Assembly: GCA_019055375.1 (NCBI GenBank)
Contig: JAHQIW010006340.1
Location: forward strand, 62,001-126,000
Direction: 5' to 3'
Length of the DNA stretch: 64,000 bases
DNA from: Parelaphostrongylus tenuis
Taxonomy: Eukaryota; Nematoda; Chromadorea; Rhabditida; Metastrongylidae
Shown: positions 12,801-25,600 of the stretch, piece by piece
Position numbering within the stretch: the stretch's first letter is position 1
Layout of the letters: each line of letters starts with the position of its first letter
The notes under the pieces: generated by a model
Seen by the model: the letters and a program-made list of their open reading frames with translations, nothing else
Told to the model about the DNA's origin: nothing
Database searches by the model: none
Translations under genes and position numbers: made by a program

Positions 12801-13654
12801 CAGTAATCGAGCGATATTACATCTTTTCGTGAAGAAACATTCAGTAATCAAGATGAAGGCAGGGAGCATTAAGATGCTGTTGTTGAAGCATTGCGATCGC
12901 GTAAATGCAATAGCTCCTTATAAAGATATTCTAATGGAAATTTTGAAGAAGTGAATGGAGAAATCTTTTAGCTACTACTCTTTGGAAATTCATAAGATTT
13001 CCAAGTGCTATAGGTGTGTCGATTGCTGTGGCGGTTGATGTGGTCAAGGATTCTAATTTATAGAAGTACCATAGAACTTTCAATTTTCGGCCACATAATG
13101 TTGAGATAAAAGCGAGACTTGAGACGTGATGTTTTTGATTCGTGAGCTCCATCCGTCGCCATGCATTTCCGAGATTTCCAGCTAGAATTGTGGTGCCCTC
13201 TAGTGTCAACACTAATTCAAAAGGGTAAACGGCCATTTCAAATCGCATGAAAAAGCACATAAAAATTAGCCTAAGCGACGTAGTGACAAAACTGCCTGCA
13301 TGTGAGTCAAAAGGAAAAAATTCTTAGAACAAATATGAGCTAACTTCATGTTCTTTGAACTAAGGCTCTCTTTTTTGTCGTCCGTTGAAGTACCACATAG
13401 TGGTTGCTCCTAACGGAAAATATGGAGGAAACTCCACGTGTACTCACTATTATCTAGCAATGTATTTAGAGCCTTTCATGAAGTCTCTTATAGGCATTAT
13501 ACAGTACAAGACACTTGAAAGGCTCAAAACACATTTTGTTGTCAATTATATTGTTTCTGAGCGAGACCTCAAAATATCGATTGCAATTTTTGTCTATAAA
13601 TTGATATAAAAATGTAGACTTCATTGTGATTGGGTGAAAATTTTACTCGTAAGT
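9851..13654. other. No gene recognised
   Basis: Short open frames at 10760-10999 (+), 12751-12954 (+) and 13260-12931 (-, 109 codons, TTILAGNLGNAWRRMEL inside) have no recognisable motif. The last could be a decayed mobile-element frame, but I cannot support that. Confidence 0.4.
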
Positions 13655-13805
13655 CGCATTTCAACATCACTCTTCTGACCTAGTGGTGTAGCGTGATGTG
13701 CAAAAACTTTTGCCCTGGTGGAATTTGAACCCTTGTTTCACCCTATCAAAGGGCGGGTGCTCAACCGTTGCACTACCAGCACCCGTTTTGACACCACTCA
13801 TTCTC
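13655..13805 (-). repeat. tRNA-like repeat, single arm
   Basis: On the minus strand: GGGTGCTGGTAGTGCAACGG, GAGCACCCGCCC, AAGGGTTCAAATTCCACCAG, then TTTTTGCACATCACGCTACA. Same family as the foldback elements, with only one arm kept. Confidence 0.6.
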
Positions 13806-15133
13806 CAGACTTCCGCTCTTTCAAGAAATTGATACAGAATTCTAGAACTGTAGGAGTAGAGCTTGTTCTTGTTTTACTGTTCACTATACTCATAGCTGGA
13901 TTCTTTATCGCGATTGTGAATACGCGACCTGTTTAACCGACTTTTGTCTGTTGGCTTCTCATTCTTTTTGTTGTGTAGCAAATTTACGGGCTTTTTGTGT
14001 CATTCAGTGCGTCTCAAAATCCCATAATGTAGAGATGTTACAGTTATTCAATAATGAATAGCATGGTGACTTACCTTGTGTTCTTCTTTGATGCCGATAT
14101 ATGGTAGAATGGAGTTCCACGTAATTGAAAAAATTGAAAATATTTGAGTTCGCGTGGAAAAGGGAGGATGAGAGGTACAAAGTATGCCCTGTATGCACAT
14201 GGAGTTAGCTCTTTTGCGAGCTCACGAAGCTGGAGTCGCAAATTGGTAGAATATTTGTTTCGATGAAAATATTGATTGTGTATTTGCAGGCTATTAGAAG
14301 TCACTCCTATTTACCAGATAAGCATCTAAAATTCTCTAGGAGGCTGTGGACGAGTTTCAAGCAAGGCGTATCTCTCGGAGCATGACAATCAGTAAACACT
14401 TTCCCCTCTACCACTCTTTGGGTTGACAATCCCTTTATTGTAAGAAGAGATAAAATTAATCATTACCAACACTAATAAGCCCCACTAAAAACACCATTCT
14501 CTTACTTAGAAAAGTAGAAAACAATCGTCTCAGCTCAGTTTTGAATAGTAACTTTGACTCTTCTTTTATATTCAGGCTCTTGTAGTGATGTCAGTCCTAG
14601 CTCGAGGCTTATCTCTCTCAGATATTTGGCTTCTAATTAACTCTATGAGTATGTGAGCGGACAGTTCGACTAATTTTCTAATTGAACAGCCAAATTAGAA
14701 AAACACAAAAACGTCGTTTTGAGTGACATTAAGTAACAGATGAAAAAACTATGCTTATTCGCCCCCTCAAAATAACTTTTGAAAGTCACGAATGTCGTGC
14801 AATTTTCAAGCGATCGCTGTCAAAATACTGCGCAACTGTCTTCACGGGAGTTTTTTCTTCGGATAATTCAACTCCCCTCTGGTTTTTTTAAGATAACTTA
14901 TTTCGTCATAGTAGCTACAAGTGCTTTTGCTCACCACTCAAGTCTCTTAGGATTATAGGAAACATAGCAGTCCGAAATGCACTAAAAATACTATCAATTT
15001 CGAGTATTAGTAATTGGAATAGCTGTCAGCTCAACTGGGTTGAAGCGAAATCGCATACCCGACCAAACCTGTCAATGGTTGGTGGCTGATAGCTAATATT
15101 GAGATGTCGAAGAATGAGTGGTCGGGCAAATGT

Positions 15134-15205
15134 GCCTCAGTGGTGTAGTGGTAGAGCACGCGTCCCAGGATAGGATGAAACGTGGGTTCGATTCCCTCCT
15201 GAGGT
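15134..15205 (+). repeat. tRNA-like sequence (SINE head or tRNA pseudogene)
   Basis: Folds as a cloverleaf: acceptor GCCTCAG/CTGAGGT, D arm around TAGTGGTAGA, anticodon stem CGTCC/GGATG with a seven-base loop CAGGATA, T arm GTGGG-TTCGATT-CCCTC. The base before the anticodon is A instead of the invariant U, and the T stem has a mismatch, so it is not a working tRNA. TTTTTGCTCACCACTCA follows, as in related repeats; the same tail stands alone at 14917-14941. Confidence 0.6.
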
Positions 15206-15289
15206 CGTGTTTTTGCTCACCACTCAATTCTCATAGGAATGTAGCTACAAGTTTTAGACAGACTGAAATCATGTGATTATAAGTCTGAG

Positions 15290-18240
15290 TATTCGAACTA
15301 AACTCAGTCCCCATTTCTACTTCTTCGTCGCTTAGAAGAAGATTTTTAGGTCCGAGTCCCGAGTACAATGTGATGAATTCTACCAGTTATTGCGTTTCTG
15401 ATGGCCCTCGTATTCGTTATACTTTCCCAGTCATTTGTCCTAGAATACTTTGAAAATCTCATGAGAGTTTAGGAGTCTTTTCAAATAAAAAGGGATCGTC
15501 CATCTTCAGCTTTTCTTTGAGCCTTCTTGCTTCACGTATACCACCTGCGTATAAGTTCATATTGGTTTGAATTACATGTCATGTGATACGGGTTTTGTAC
15601 TTGCAATCTCACCGACCAGCTTGTATAGCGATGGAGTATGAATTTATTTTTTATTGAAGAATTTACAAGCTTTATCCTGAAGGTTTTGTTCCTTATCCTA
15701 TATGTGCTGAAATAGTCCTGTCCTATGTCCCAAGCTGTATGACAGTAGAATAGATTTGGTCACTCAAATTTTGATTGACTTGATGCAGCATAGTTCGACG
15801 TGATGACGGTGGATATTGCCTGAACATATTTTCAATATAACACCTTGTTTTCTGGAAAGAATGCACTTTACTGCAGCCGTTCTAAGTGCGGAGGCTATGA
15901 ACAAGTGTATTCTAGGCATTACTTTATCCTGTTGAGCTTACATGCTTGAGAAAATCCAGAGTACCTAGAGCCGAATCGCAAAAAGTTGTTTATAAGTAGA
16001 ACGCTCAATTCAGATTATTATTGATGGCCGTGTCTCGCACACAGAAGATTTCTAAAACGACTCCGACTTTTTGGAGTATTCGATGTGGCAATTTTTAAAA
16101 AGAAGCTCTCCTTTTCTCTTCCTCTCTCTTCCCCCTGCCCTCTACCCTCCCCTTCCCCTCTCCTTTTAATTCTCACTCTCTTTTTCTACTATGTCTTAAC
16201 ACTACATGAGCACGACTTTTTTCCTGATCCTCCATCTTCTTATCGAAATAATACGTCTCAATAGTTCTTGGACTGTCATGTTCAAAGTGGATGAATGCCA
16301 CTGATGTTAGATTTACTGCTTTCAAATTAAGGAATGTTGCGTAAACTTTTCTGGTTGTATTCATCTTTAACAGATTCGCGGCAAGTGACTTCTGTTCAGG
16401 TCATAGTAATTGTGACATTTCGCTCCACATGGGCATGTTCGTATTCACTCACCATCTGATTGGCCTAGTTCCGCAACGTGGAGTCTGCATTATTCTGTTC
16501 TAAAAGTTCTTTTTCTCAATAACAATAAGGAACTAAACCGAACAAGCGAATGATGACCTCAAAAAGCTACTTCACCGCTCCGTCACTTTTTACTGATTAC
16601 CATTTAAATACTGGTTTCGGTGCACATAAAAATAGCATTTTATAGACACTCTCTAATAAAGGATGGGTCTCGCCGTTGGTCATGACGTTGCAAATGTGCT
16701 CAAAGATACAACCTTCTTAACACATTCATTCATCAATTGATTCATTATTGAACTATTTCCAGATGCAGATAGGCAATGATATATTCTGCGACAAAAGCCA
16801 GCCGAAAAAAAAGCGCATCAGGCTTAGTAGAATTTGATTAATACAGTATCACTACAGCCTAGTTAGCCTTGAATTCGTGTATGAGGTTACCATGGAGTTC
16901 TTATTCATCTATATTTTGCTCTTTACAGCCGCCCTAGTGCTTCATTCTTTAAGCAACACATATCGCGCTACAACTTTTATACCAAAAAAGAGAAGTAAGA
17001 AATGTAATAATGAGTGACTATGGTTATTTTCCTAGAATAGATACTAAGCTTACCTGACGAAGGCGGCACCAAGCCACCTACCACGTGCTTTCTAGTCATA
17101 CCACTTGATTACGTGTTTTTGGTTACACTTCGGATCTCAATATAGATAATCCTAGCTGTATATTTAACTCCATCACTGATTCAGTACTAAATAAACCTAA
17201 TGAGCGTCGTAGAGTGATTTAAGATAGCTTTAGAGAATTCCTGATCAAGTGTTTCAGTGTGGGAACGTGGAAAAGATAAAATAAGATAGAAACGCTTTTC
17301 CTTCTTTCAAAATTTGTTTAATAGATAGTGCAATTCTCATGTCGACACTTAGAAGAAGTTCATCAGATTTATTGGCGGTCGGTTAACGTTAAGTCACCTG
17401 TAACCTTATGATTAGCCAGCAAGTTTTTGCGCAAGACGATAGTAAAGTATTCATTTGTCTCTGCTGCTTTTTGAAGCCGCCCCTCTGTGCTTACGTCTTC
17501 TATGTAACATAAATCACATCAGCTTTCACATAACAACATATTACGTAAGCAGAATATACTAATAAGTAGATATAGACATGTCATCCTAAGGTAGATGTTT
17601 AGCCTATTTGATGAAAGCCTACTTCTTACGTAGTTTTCGAGCTATATAGACTGATTGTAGGTTTTGGCTAGATTGACGTGTAGTAAGCAATCTATAAACA
17701 TATGATTCCAACCACATACGTATGGATGAGAATAATTAGGTGCATGCAGAAGTTATAAATCAACTCAGTTCCTCGTCAGCATTAGCCCGCCCCCTCTATT
17801 TTCCTTCTTTCTCGAATAAACAAGCGTATGGTCACTGTTCTTCTGCGACTGGCCTACTGTCTATCATCACAATCACCCTTCTCTCAAAATTCTTATATCA
17901 CCTATATCCATAATTGCAGCAAAGTGCTTAGATTTATTGACTTTTTCCGTTCAATTAGACTAAGTGCTTAAAAACTACTCAAAAAGTTTCATACACATAC
18001 ATTCATGTGATGTAAGTACATACATAGACATGTGCTATATATAGGACCTAATGGGCCACCTTTTGACTGAGATTCTGCATAAAGGTTTTCTTATCTGTTT
18101 TCAATGTAGGTGACCTTAGGGGAACGAACCTTTTACGGTACATAACTGCATAACATCTGGAATAGCGCTAAGTAAACACAGTTTATTAATTATTTTGTCT
18201 AATGCTTTTTCGTAGTGTTATAATGTTGTTGAACACCTGA
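15290..18240. other. No gene recognised
   Basis: Apart from the polypyrimidine tract nothing is identified. The frame 16364-16173 (-) is probably chance. Confidence 0.4.
16100..16190 (+). repeat. Polypyrimidine tract
   Basis: About 90 bases almost only of C and T on the plus strand (blocks such as CTTCCTCTCTCTTCCCCC). Low complexity; could form a triplex. No gene linked to it. Confidence 0.8.
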
Positions 18241-18244
18241 CAAC

Positions 18245-18360
18245 TGAATGTGTAGGCAAAAATTCTACTTCGTACGGGAGTTGAACCTCCATTTCACCTT
18301 AACGATGACGCGTGCTACCGCTACACCACCGAGGCCGGTGTGTTGCCATCTACTCTTTCT
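18245..18360 (-). repeat. tRNA-like repeat
   Basis: Minus strand: GCCTCGGTGGTGTAGCGGTA, GGTGAAATGGAGGTTCAACT, CCCGTACGAAG, then ATTTTTGCCTACACATTCA. A-box- and B-box-like blocks are clear, and it resembles the 15.1 kb copy. Confidence 0.55.
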
Positions 18361-19447
18361 TCGACTTTCTATAACTCAGTATTGTTGATACCGTTCATCG
18401 CTGGCGCAATGCTCATACAATTCCGCATTGCGTTTACCACGCCTTGGAGTCCGACGACTGGCTTAGATCTAGCAGGAAACGCCAGTATTTAGAGAGATAT
18501 TCTTTACGAAAGAGAAATTCTTGAGCAGCCATCGAACCAACCCGCAGATTATGAAAGACCTTCGCGTTTGATGAACATGAGGAAATGAATCGAATGTAAT
18601 AAATGTTAGAATACAAATAGTAGATGTGCAGATCTCTTGGCGCATTGATTACACGAGCTGTATAATAAAGCAATTTTGTTGCACTACGTAGATTTTTCAT
18701 AAGCTGGAATATGTTGATTCAAAATTTGAAGATGTCATTATTTTTATATCGTGTGACTCCTAATGAGGTCATATCGTCACATAATTGCTAACCAGAAATG
18801 GGCGACTTGTCATATCATTGAAGAAAGCACATAAAGCGCGTAGATGTCAATAACTGTCAACGATCCACACCCAAACCATAAACCTTTCACAAAGAGCTTG
18901 ACGAAGTGGCAATCGACATTTGCCTTCACCGTAGAAATGACTGCCAGCATTTGTTTCTCTTTTTTTTCGTGAAAATCTAATAGTCTTTCTGTAGAGTAAA
19001 AACAATTGAGAGAAGTGCTCTACAAAATTTGATTTGAATTTTGAATCTGAATTTTTAATCATTTAAATCTGTGGACATGTTCTCTACGTTTTTGCTCGCA
19101 TGAGATCACTCCAAGACATTCTTTTACTGATTTATTTTTGAGCAATGTTAAAATAAACTAGCAATCATGGAATTCTCGTTGCTTATTGACGTCCAATAAT
19201 ACTTGCAGCTTCACGGAAATGCAGAATCGAACGATTTCCAGGATACAAAAACAATTCGAAGTAAATATTAACAAAATTTGTAATTTGGACAAAGTACTAG
19301 ATGTTGCTGTAATTGCTATTTTCACAGCTTAGTTTTGAGCAAAAAGCGGTTTAGTACTGCGTTCAGAACAAGATTACTATTTCCAAATAGTAATCATGAA
19401 AGTATTAGGTGATCTATTCCTAAATAGATAAATCTTTTTCATCACAG
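18361..19447. other. Upstream region of the M13 gene
   Basis: Should hold, or lie close to, the missing first coding exon and promoter of the peptidase gene. I found no short ATG exon with a phase-0 donor that I could defend, and no clear core promoter. Confidence 0.4.
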
Positions 19448-19625
19448 AATGGCGTGGATGGTGAAGCAGCAAAATTGGCGGACGTTCCGCTTCTCAAAAA
19501 TTCACAAAGAACAGTTGTGCATCGACCGAATCTTTGTCGTAGTGCGTGTATCGTCATCACCACAGCATTTATCGGCACAACACTCCTAATTATTGCTATT
19601 TTTTTCCTATACTGGCGACTTTCAG
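19448..19625 (+). CDS. M13 peptidase exon: cytoplasmic tail and membrane anchor
   Basis: Begins after the acceptor TTTTTCATCACAG and ends at AG|GTGGGA in phase 1. It encodes a hydrophilic tail, then the hydrophobic run [20 protein letters not shown], a signal anchor as in all membrane M13 enzymes. The frame has a stop at 19421 and no ATG before 19448, so this is probably the second coding exon. A GTG at 19454 is not a credible eukaryotic start. Confidence 0.8.
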
Positions 19626-22600
19626 GTGGGACAATTTTTTGTGGGATACTGAGGTGAAATGAAATCAATAAGAAGGGTAGAATTTGGAAAATTTAATCTA
19701 TCTGATGAAATCGACTATTTTGCTACAAATTAGGACCAAGTGAAGCCATAAAATGTACGAAAGTGGTCATTGGTCCCTCTAATGATCTAGCATTAATGGT
19801 ATGCTTCAACTAGACTGGCCAGTTTCTAACACTCTAATAAGAACTACTGTGTGATTTTCTGTGTAGAAGACGAACTCCTTTCACTGTGAATACCATGCTT
19901 TTTCACATATGAAACTTTTATGCCGAAGAATTAAATTGGCAATTTGATGGAATTGTTACACGACATGCACTACCTATACATGATTCATTTCTCTCTTCAT
20001 CGTAGACATATGGTGTTCACGAATGTTGGCGATGTCGAGCAGTGGTTCATATCTAGCAGAATCAAGATAAAGCTCAAAATTCCCGATTCAAACTCATTTC
20101 GAGAGACAGTTCATGCTACAGCTGAGCCCCAACGAGCTGTCTTCTACTCCGTTGTTGCCGTGAACACTAAAAAATGATTATCATAATAAAATTATGGCAT
20201 TTTTATGGCCTTTTATCAAGTTATGAATTATCCCAATTAAATCCACCTTTATGGGACAATACGCGAAGTGGATGACATTTCCTTATTTAATTGTGTTGGA
20301 AAGATGTGACCGCGAGGTTCCCTGTACTTTTCTTCGCTTGAATTCAGAGAAGTCAGAAAACTCACTTATTCAGTGGAACGTGCTTTTTTTCGGGTTTCTC
20401 TCTGTACATGCCCTTTCAAACAAGCGCTGAACGAATCCCTACTGGTGAAACTTAGTTGAGTCGTTTTACGTAAGTCCAGATCCAAAGTTTCTCTGTTCAG
20501 ATTGTACCACTCAGCAGTGTGTGCTCACCGCAGCACTCATCCTGTCCAAAATGGACCCGACTATTGATCCATGTGTCGATTTTTATAATTATGCTTGTGG
20601 AAAGTGGATCAATAACTCTGTAAACTTCAACTATCCATCGTGGAATGTGCTGTACGAGACAAATATGAAAGCGCATGATAAGATCGTCAATGTTATTTTG
20701 AAAGGTTTGCTGAAATTTCTTCATTCAGTCCTAGCTATGATCTAATGCTCCAACTGCACCAGAACCAAATTGCTCAGTTGTTGTTTGTAGCCAAACTATA
20801 TTTATTACCTTACGAATAAAAAATGTTCACTTTATAATCTCAATTTTGCTTCATATATGCTCTGATTCTGACCATTTTGAATTTTAGTGATAAACGGCGA
20901 CACATCGATTCCGCTAAATCGAGGTGAACGAGCAGCCGTTGAACTGTTCAATCAGTGCACCGACATGGAGAAATTACGCACAATCGGTCTGAACACATGG
21001 CTTCGATTTGTCGAGGTGAATATATTTTATTAACTCATCTGACTGATATCTGAAATCTTGATTTTCTTTACTATTCTACGCCTCACATCCTCACATCCGT
21101 TGCGCGGATTTCGGTGCTTTCTTAGTTCAGTTTGCCTCCACGCATCCACCACGTCTATGAATATCGTGGAGTTTATGAGTTGGTCAGGCTGCTGTTTGAG
21201 GATTTTTGGTTTTTTCATGAGTGTTGGAGAATGATGGCCGGAATCCCGGGATCGCCGTTTCAAGAGGCTCTCAAGTCATCTTTTTTTTGGGCTGGCCAAG
21301 AAAGCCATCTGATCGCACAGAAGTCGAATACCAATCTCCACTCGGCGTGGTGGAAAGCATGGTTTGTGGAGGTATCGGTCAAACTGAACAGCATCACTAC
21401 TGCTCTGCCTGCCTTCTCAACGACCACTAAATATGGTCCAGTCATTTCACGACGTTTCAAAACGACAACAATACTAAAAGAAAAGAACTTATCGCTATAT
21501 CCATTATACTGCACCACCTGCCCCTTTTTTGTATTCTATATCGTTGACTGTTCATGTCGCTTTCTTCCTGCTGATATATGTAGTGAATTAGGGTAAGAGT
21601 AACAACCTCATGTTTAAAGTTCTCACCATTTATTTCCAACATGCCGCGTCATGGTGAAAATTTTGAAGAGATGTTAAAAGAATCAATTGTCTGGAAAATA
21701 CTGTTGCCAAATAGAGAGGTTAACAGTGGGGCAGCGGCGGCACCAAGTTCTGCTACTGCTTTTATGCCTAAGGTTGAGGCCCTCACACTGTCTCTGGCCA
21801 CTACCTTACTGTAAATTTATCAGCATCTGCTTGCCATCTGCTTAACACAGTGAGAGAACAGGGACTGTCCCGAATTGCTAAAAAGTGGTCAGGGTACATA
21901 AATCCATCCAAGGTGAGCCGACGAAGTTTTCATTTGAGCGTTTACATAGACTATTCAGAAACTACTACTATAGCAAAGGTGGTGTGAACTAAACATCAAA
22001 AAATACTGGTTTATTACCTTTCCTTTCAATGTTTTCACACAAAGAGCGCTTGTTAGAAACAAGTATGAGTAGCTTCCTGTGTGCGCAGAAAAACAAGAGG
22101 ACGACTCTTTCTACTTGGCGCCCCAGATAATCATTTCTAATGGCAATAGAATGGTCGACGTTCAAGAAAAATTTGAGGTTCAAAAGCACATTGTGGAATG
22201 ATAAATCTATCATAAAGAACGTCTTGTTTCACTTGTCCTCCACCCCTTTCTGACAGAGTAAGCACAGCTGTAAAACGGCTTTCAAAAGGGGCCGATTTGG
22301 ATTTACCGGTAAGAGCGATTGGAAGGTAGGTAGTTCGTAATCGTCTGTATGCTTTCCATACGCAACCCAAAAAGTGTGTGAGACAATAGAGTCGGTGAAT
22401 CGGGTTGACTACTTAGCACCGGTAGTACGAAAGCACGTAGTTTAGGCACTTAAAGCTACGTAGACCACACTACCTGGACAAGTGTAGAGCCCAAAGAGGT
22501 GACGGGGAAGATTCAGTAGAAGTCACCGTCCTGCACACAAACAAAAACTTTATCGCGCAAAACTCTTGAAGCATATTTGGTGAAATTCGAAATTCAAAAA

Positions 22601-25600
22601 TGAGCAGCAGCGATGAGTGCTCTGTTATCATGTGTGACCTCGCACCGTTTTTGACGTCTGCTAGCTACTTTCCTCACCCGTACAAATCTCTTTGAGGCTG
22701 CTCTCCATCAAAAATTGACAACACTTGATTACTGTGAGAATAAAATTTTACATGCTGGAGCTTTTATGCCAAAGCTGTGAAGATGTTCGGCTGAGTACAG
22801 TACCAGTCAACTTGACCTTTTAATATTCTAAAGAAGGTGAAGCCAACGAAATGCTTGCAATTATGATTGAATAGTATGATGACAACATCGTTTCTGCTCG
22901 TAAAAAGATAGGAAAAGTATGAAAGCAAAAGTGTTTAGGCACATTGCTGTTATCGTACAGGGATTTCCGAAGGGACCTTTTCGCTCGACAAAGAATTCCC
23001 CGTGGACTATTAGCAACCTTCGAAAGCTCAAGTCTCGGAAAAATCATAAATGAATTTTTTAGAGGGCCTTTTTGCAGCTCCGTAGCACTACGAATAGAAT
23101 TATGTTTTACACGCGTCGGCGGTATGAACAATTTTTTGTCCCGGATGCTACATCGTTATAAAATATGTTTTGAAAAACAGGTAACGTGGCACTGAGCCTC
23201 AAGACTCAGCTTTCAAATTGCTACACTTCTATGAGAGTTCCTCTCCAGCGGATGATATTGGTTTTTCATTTGTCCCTTATAATCAGAAAGAACCATCAAT
23301 TGATTTTTATTTGGAGAAGTCATTTAATCAACATTATAATCACCATCGTGATCAATGACATGCAATTATTTGATGGACAAAGTTGAATGCTTGCCGTAGA
23401 GCGAGGCCGCTAATGAAAGAAGTTGGCGAAGTCACTTTTGAGCTGACTAATCTTCAAATTTCTACTCTAGCAGATGCTGCTCCAGGGTTCGAAAGAGAAA
23501 TAATCTATGAAACAATGTTAGAACTATACGTGTATGTGGTACCATGACTCAGCCAAGTTTCTCCAAAATGTAGCCAGTCGACTCTGCAATGTAAGATCGA
23601 GCGTTAATCTGGAGGAGGGCGGCATTGAGTCGTTTTGGACGCTTCTCTCGCACTGCTGCAACCACTTCCGGAGATGTTTCGCGTAGACGTCGGCATTGAT
23701 GTCTGTTTGTTGTCAAGCAGTTCTCGAATTAAAACAACTTGCTCTGCCTATCACAGAAAATCAAGAGCACAATCTTCAAGCATAGAACTTGGGTCTTGCG
23801 TGAGGTGCCCATCAGTACATTACTTTGCTGTAGCCCATTTCGTTTAGACGGCGAGCGATGTTACTACGGCCGTATTCGAGTGTGACTGGAACATTGTCCA
23901 ACATGCTACAGCTTCTCGACAATAACATGATTCGAAATAGAAGGAAATTCAAACGAAATAATAGCGCTGAAATGATTATGGGACTTCCCAATATTTAGTG
24001 CCTAATACTCTTTTGGGGAGCGCCGCGGCCGAGTGGCTGTGATGCTCGTCGCGGAGCGCGTGGAACCAAGCTCCACTTCTAACACTCTCCGGCAGTTAAC
24101 AAGAATGGCCTATGGAACACCACCGCCAAGCTCTCGAGATTGCAAGGATACTCGCTCAACCAGTATTGTCCGTCATTCAAGACATTCAAGAAGAAGACGG
24201 GAAAGCGAATCGAGCTGGAAGTACTGGAATCTGTACAAATTGTGATGACGGATCGTATAAAAATAAACGAATAAATATAACATTCTTTTATGGCAGAGTA
24301 CGGTGTGAAACCCAGCAACAAAATGCTGATATTCTAGCAAAACTGAGAGCATGCTGTGCAGATCCCAATTCCTCTAGTGTTCAGTACGTTTTCGTCTAAT
24401 CTCAATCGCAAGAATAGCCTGGATGTGGCGTTCCGTAGGGCGTATCTTCAACTGAAATGTCATCAAAGTCGATTTGATCATACCCGTTGACGAGTGAATG
24501 TCTATTACAGCTGCAGAGTCAGAACATGGCTGATGGAAAGGCAAAACAAGGGCCTCGTTGGTGTGACGGATAACACGTGATCCGAATTATTGGCCGCGAG
24601 CCAACCGAGGCTCCAAGTTTTGCTTGCATCCACCAAATTTGTGCTGTTGTTTTTTCAAGTATCAAGAGTGCATTTTTTTCAATTCCACATTTATAAATCT
24701 ATTGTGTGATCTCTTTACGAGCGCTTCTTTTTGCTAGCATCCCAGAATATGTGAAGAAACTAATTAAATACGGCCTAAGTTACGACAACTTTTATTTGAC
24801 GATTTCAATGTCGTTCACTTTTGCGTTTTTCCATGAGATGAAAAGTCATCAGAGGTTATTTTTTTACTTATTATTTATCAGCACTGTTTTTCAGGAGATG
24901 GGTGGTTGGCTGAGGGAGTTAAATCAAGACGTGCCTCCTGTCCCACTTCATTTATCCATCCTGAACGCCTTCAACTATACTGTTTTCCCTCTTTTCGGAG
25001 TGGATGTTGACGTTAACTACTTAGACTCGAAAAACCATATTATCACTGTCAGTTCTTCTCCATTTTTTTACAGTAATGCAAAACATCTATCAAAATAGCT
25101 GTAACGAAAATTATTCTCAATGAACTGCCTTTTTCTGGATACTTGGATTATGGTCTTTAGTGTAAGCCCAACCATACAACTCCTCGGCCCTTTCAGACCG
25201 CATTACTGTTGCTTTTTCAAATTCCAAGATGCCAGCAACAGCATGCTTTACTCTTGCCTGCATTTTTGAATGTAATGTGGACTTCATCCACTGAAATTCT
25301 TCCGGGAAATATGCTCATCTCCATTCATCGCAGTGCAATAACAGAAAGCTTTCACACTTAGTGGCACAGGCGGCAAGCCACTAAAAATGAAGAGAATAAT
25401 TTGCCTCCACTTTATTCTTTTCGTTGAAAAGGAACCCTATTCTTTAGTTTTGCTTAAAGAACCTCGATTATTGGAATGTAATAGTAGTACAATAATAGTA
25501 CAGGAGAACAATTTATTTCTAAAAAGATCGTTGAAAGTTACGCACCAGTCTGCAAATGTACTTTTCTTTTATTATTATTCATTAGGCTTTGTCATAGATT

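Noticed and set aside
15134..15205. Functional tRNA gene
   Set aside because: A instead of U before the anticodon, a T-stem mismatch and the SINE-like tail argue for a tRNA-derived repeat.
21132..21596. 154-codon open frame on the plus strand inside the M13 intron
   Set aside because: Overlapped by several antisense frames, no exon borders, no recognisable motif.
24706..25098. 130-codon open frame as a single gene
   Set aside because: Only 24895-25047 is coding, as an M13 exon; the upstream hydrophobic part is intron before a clear TTTTTCAG acceptor.
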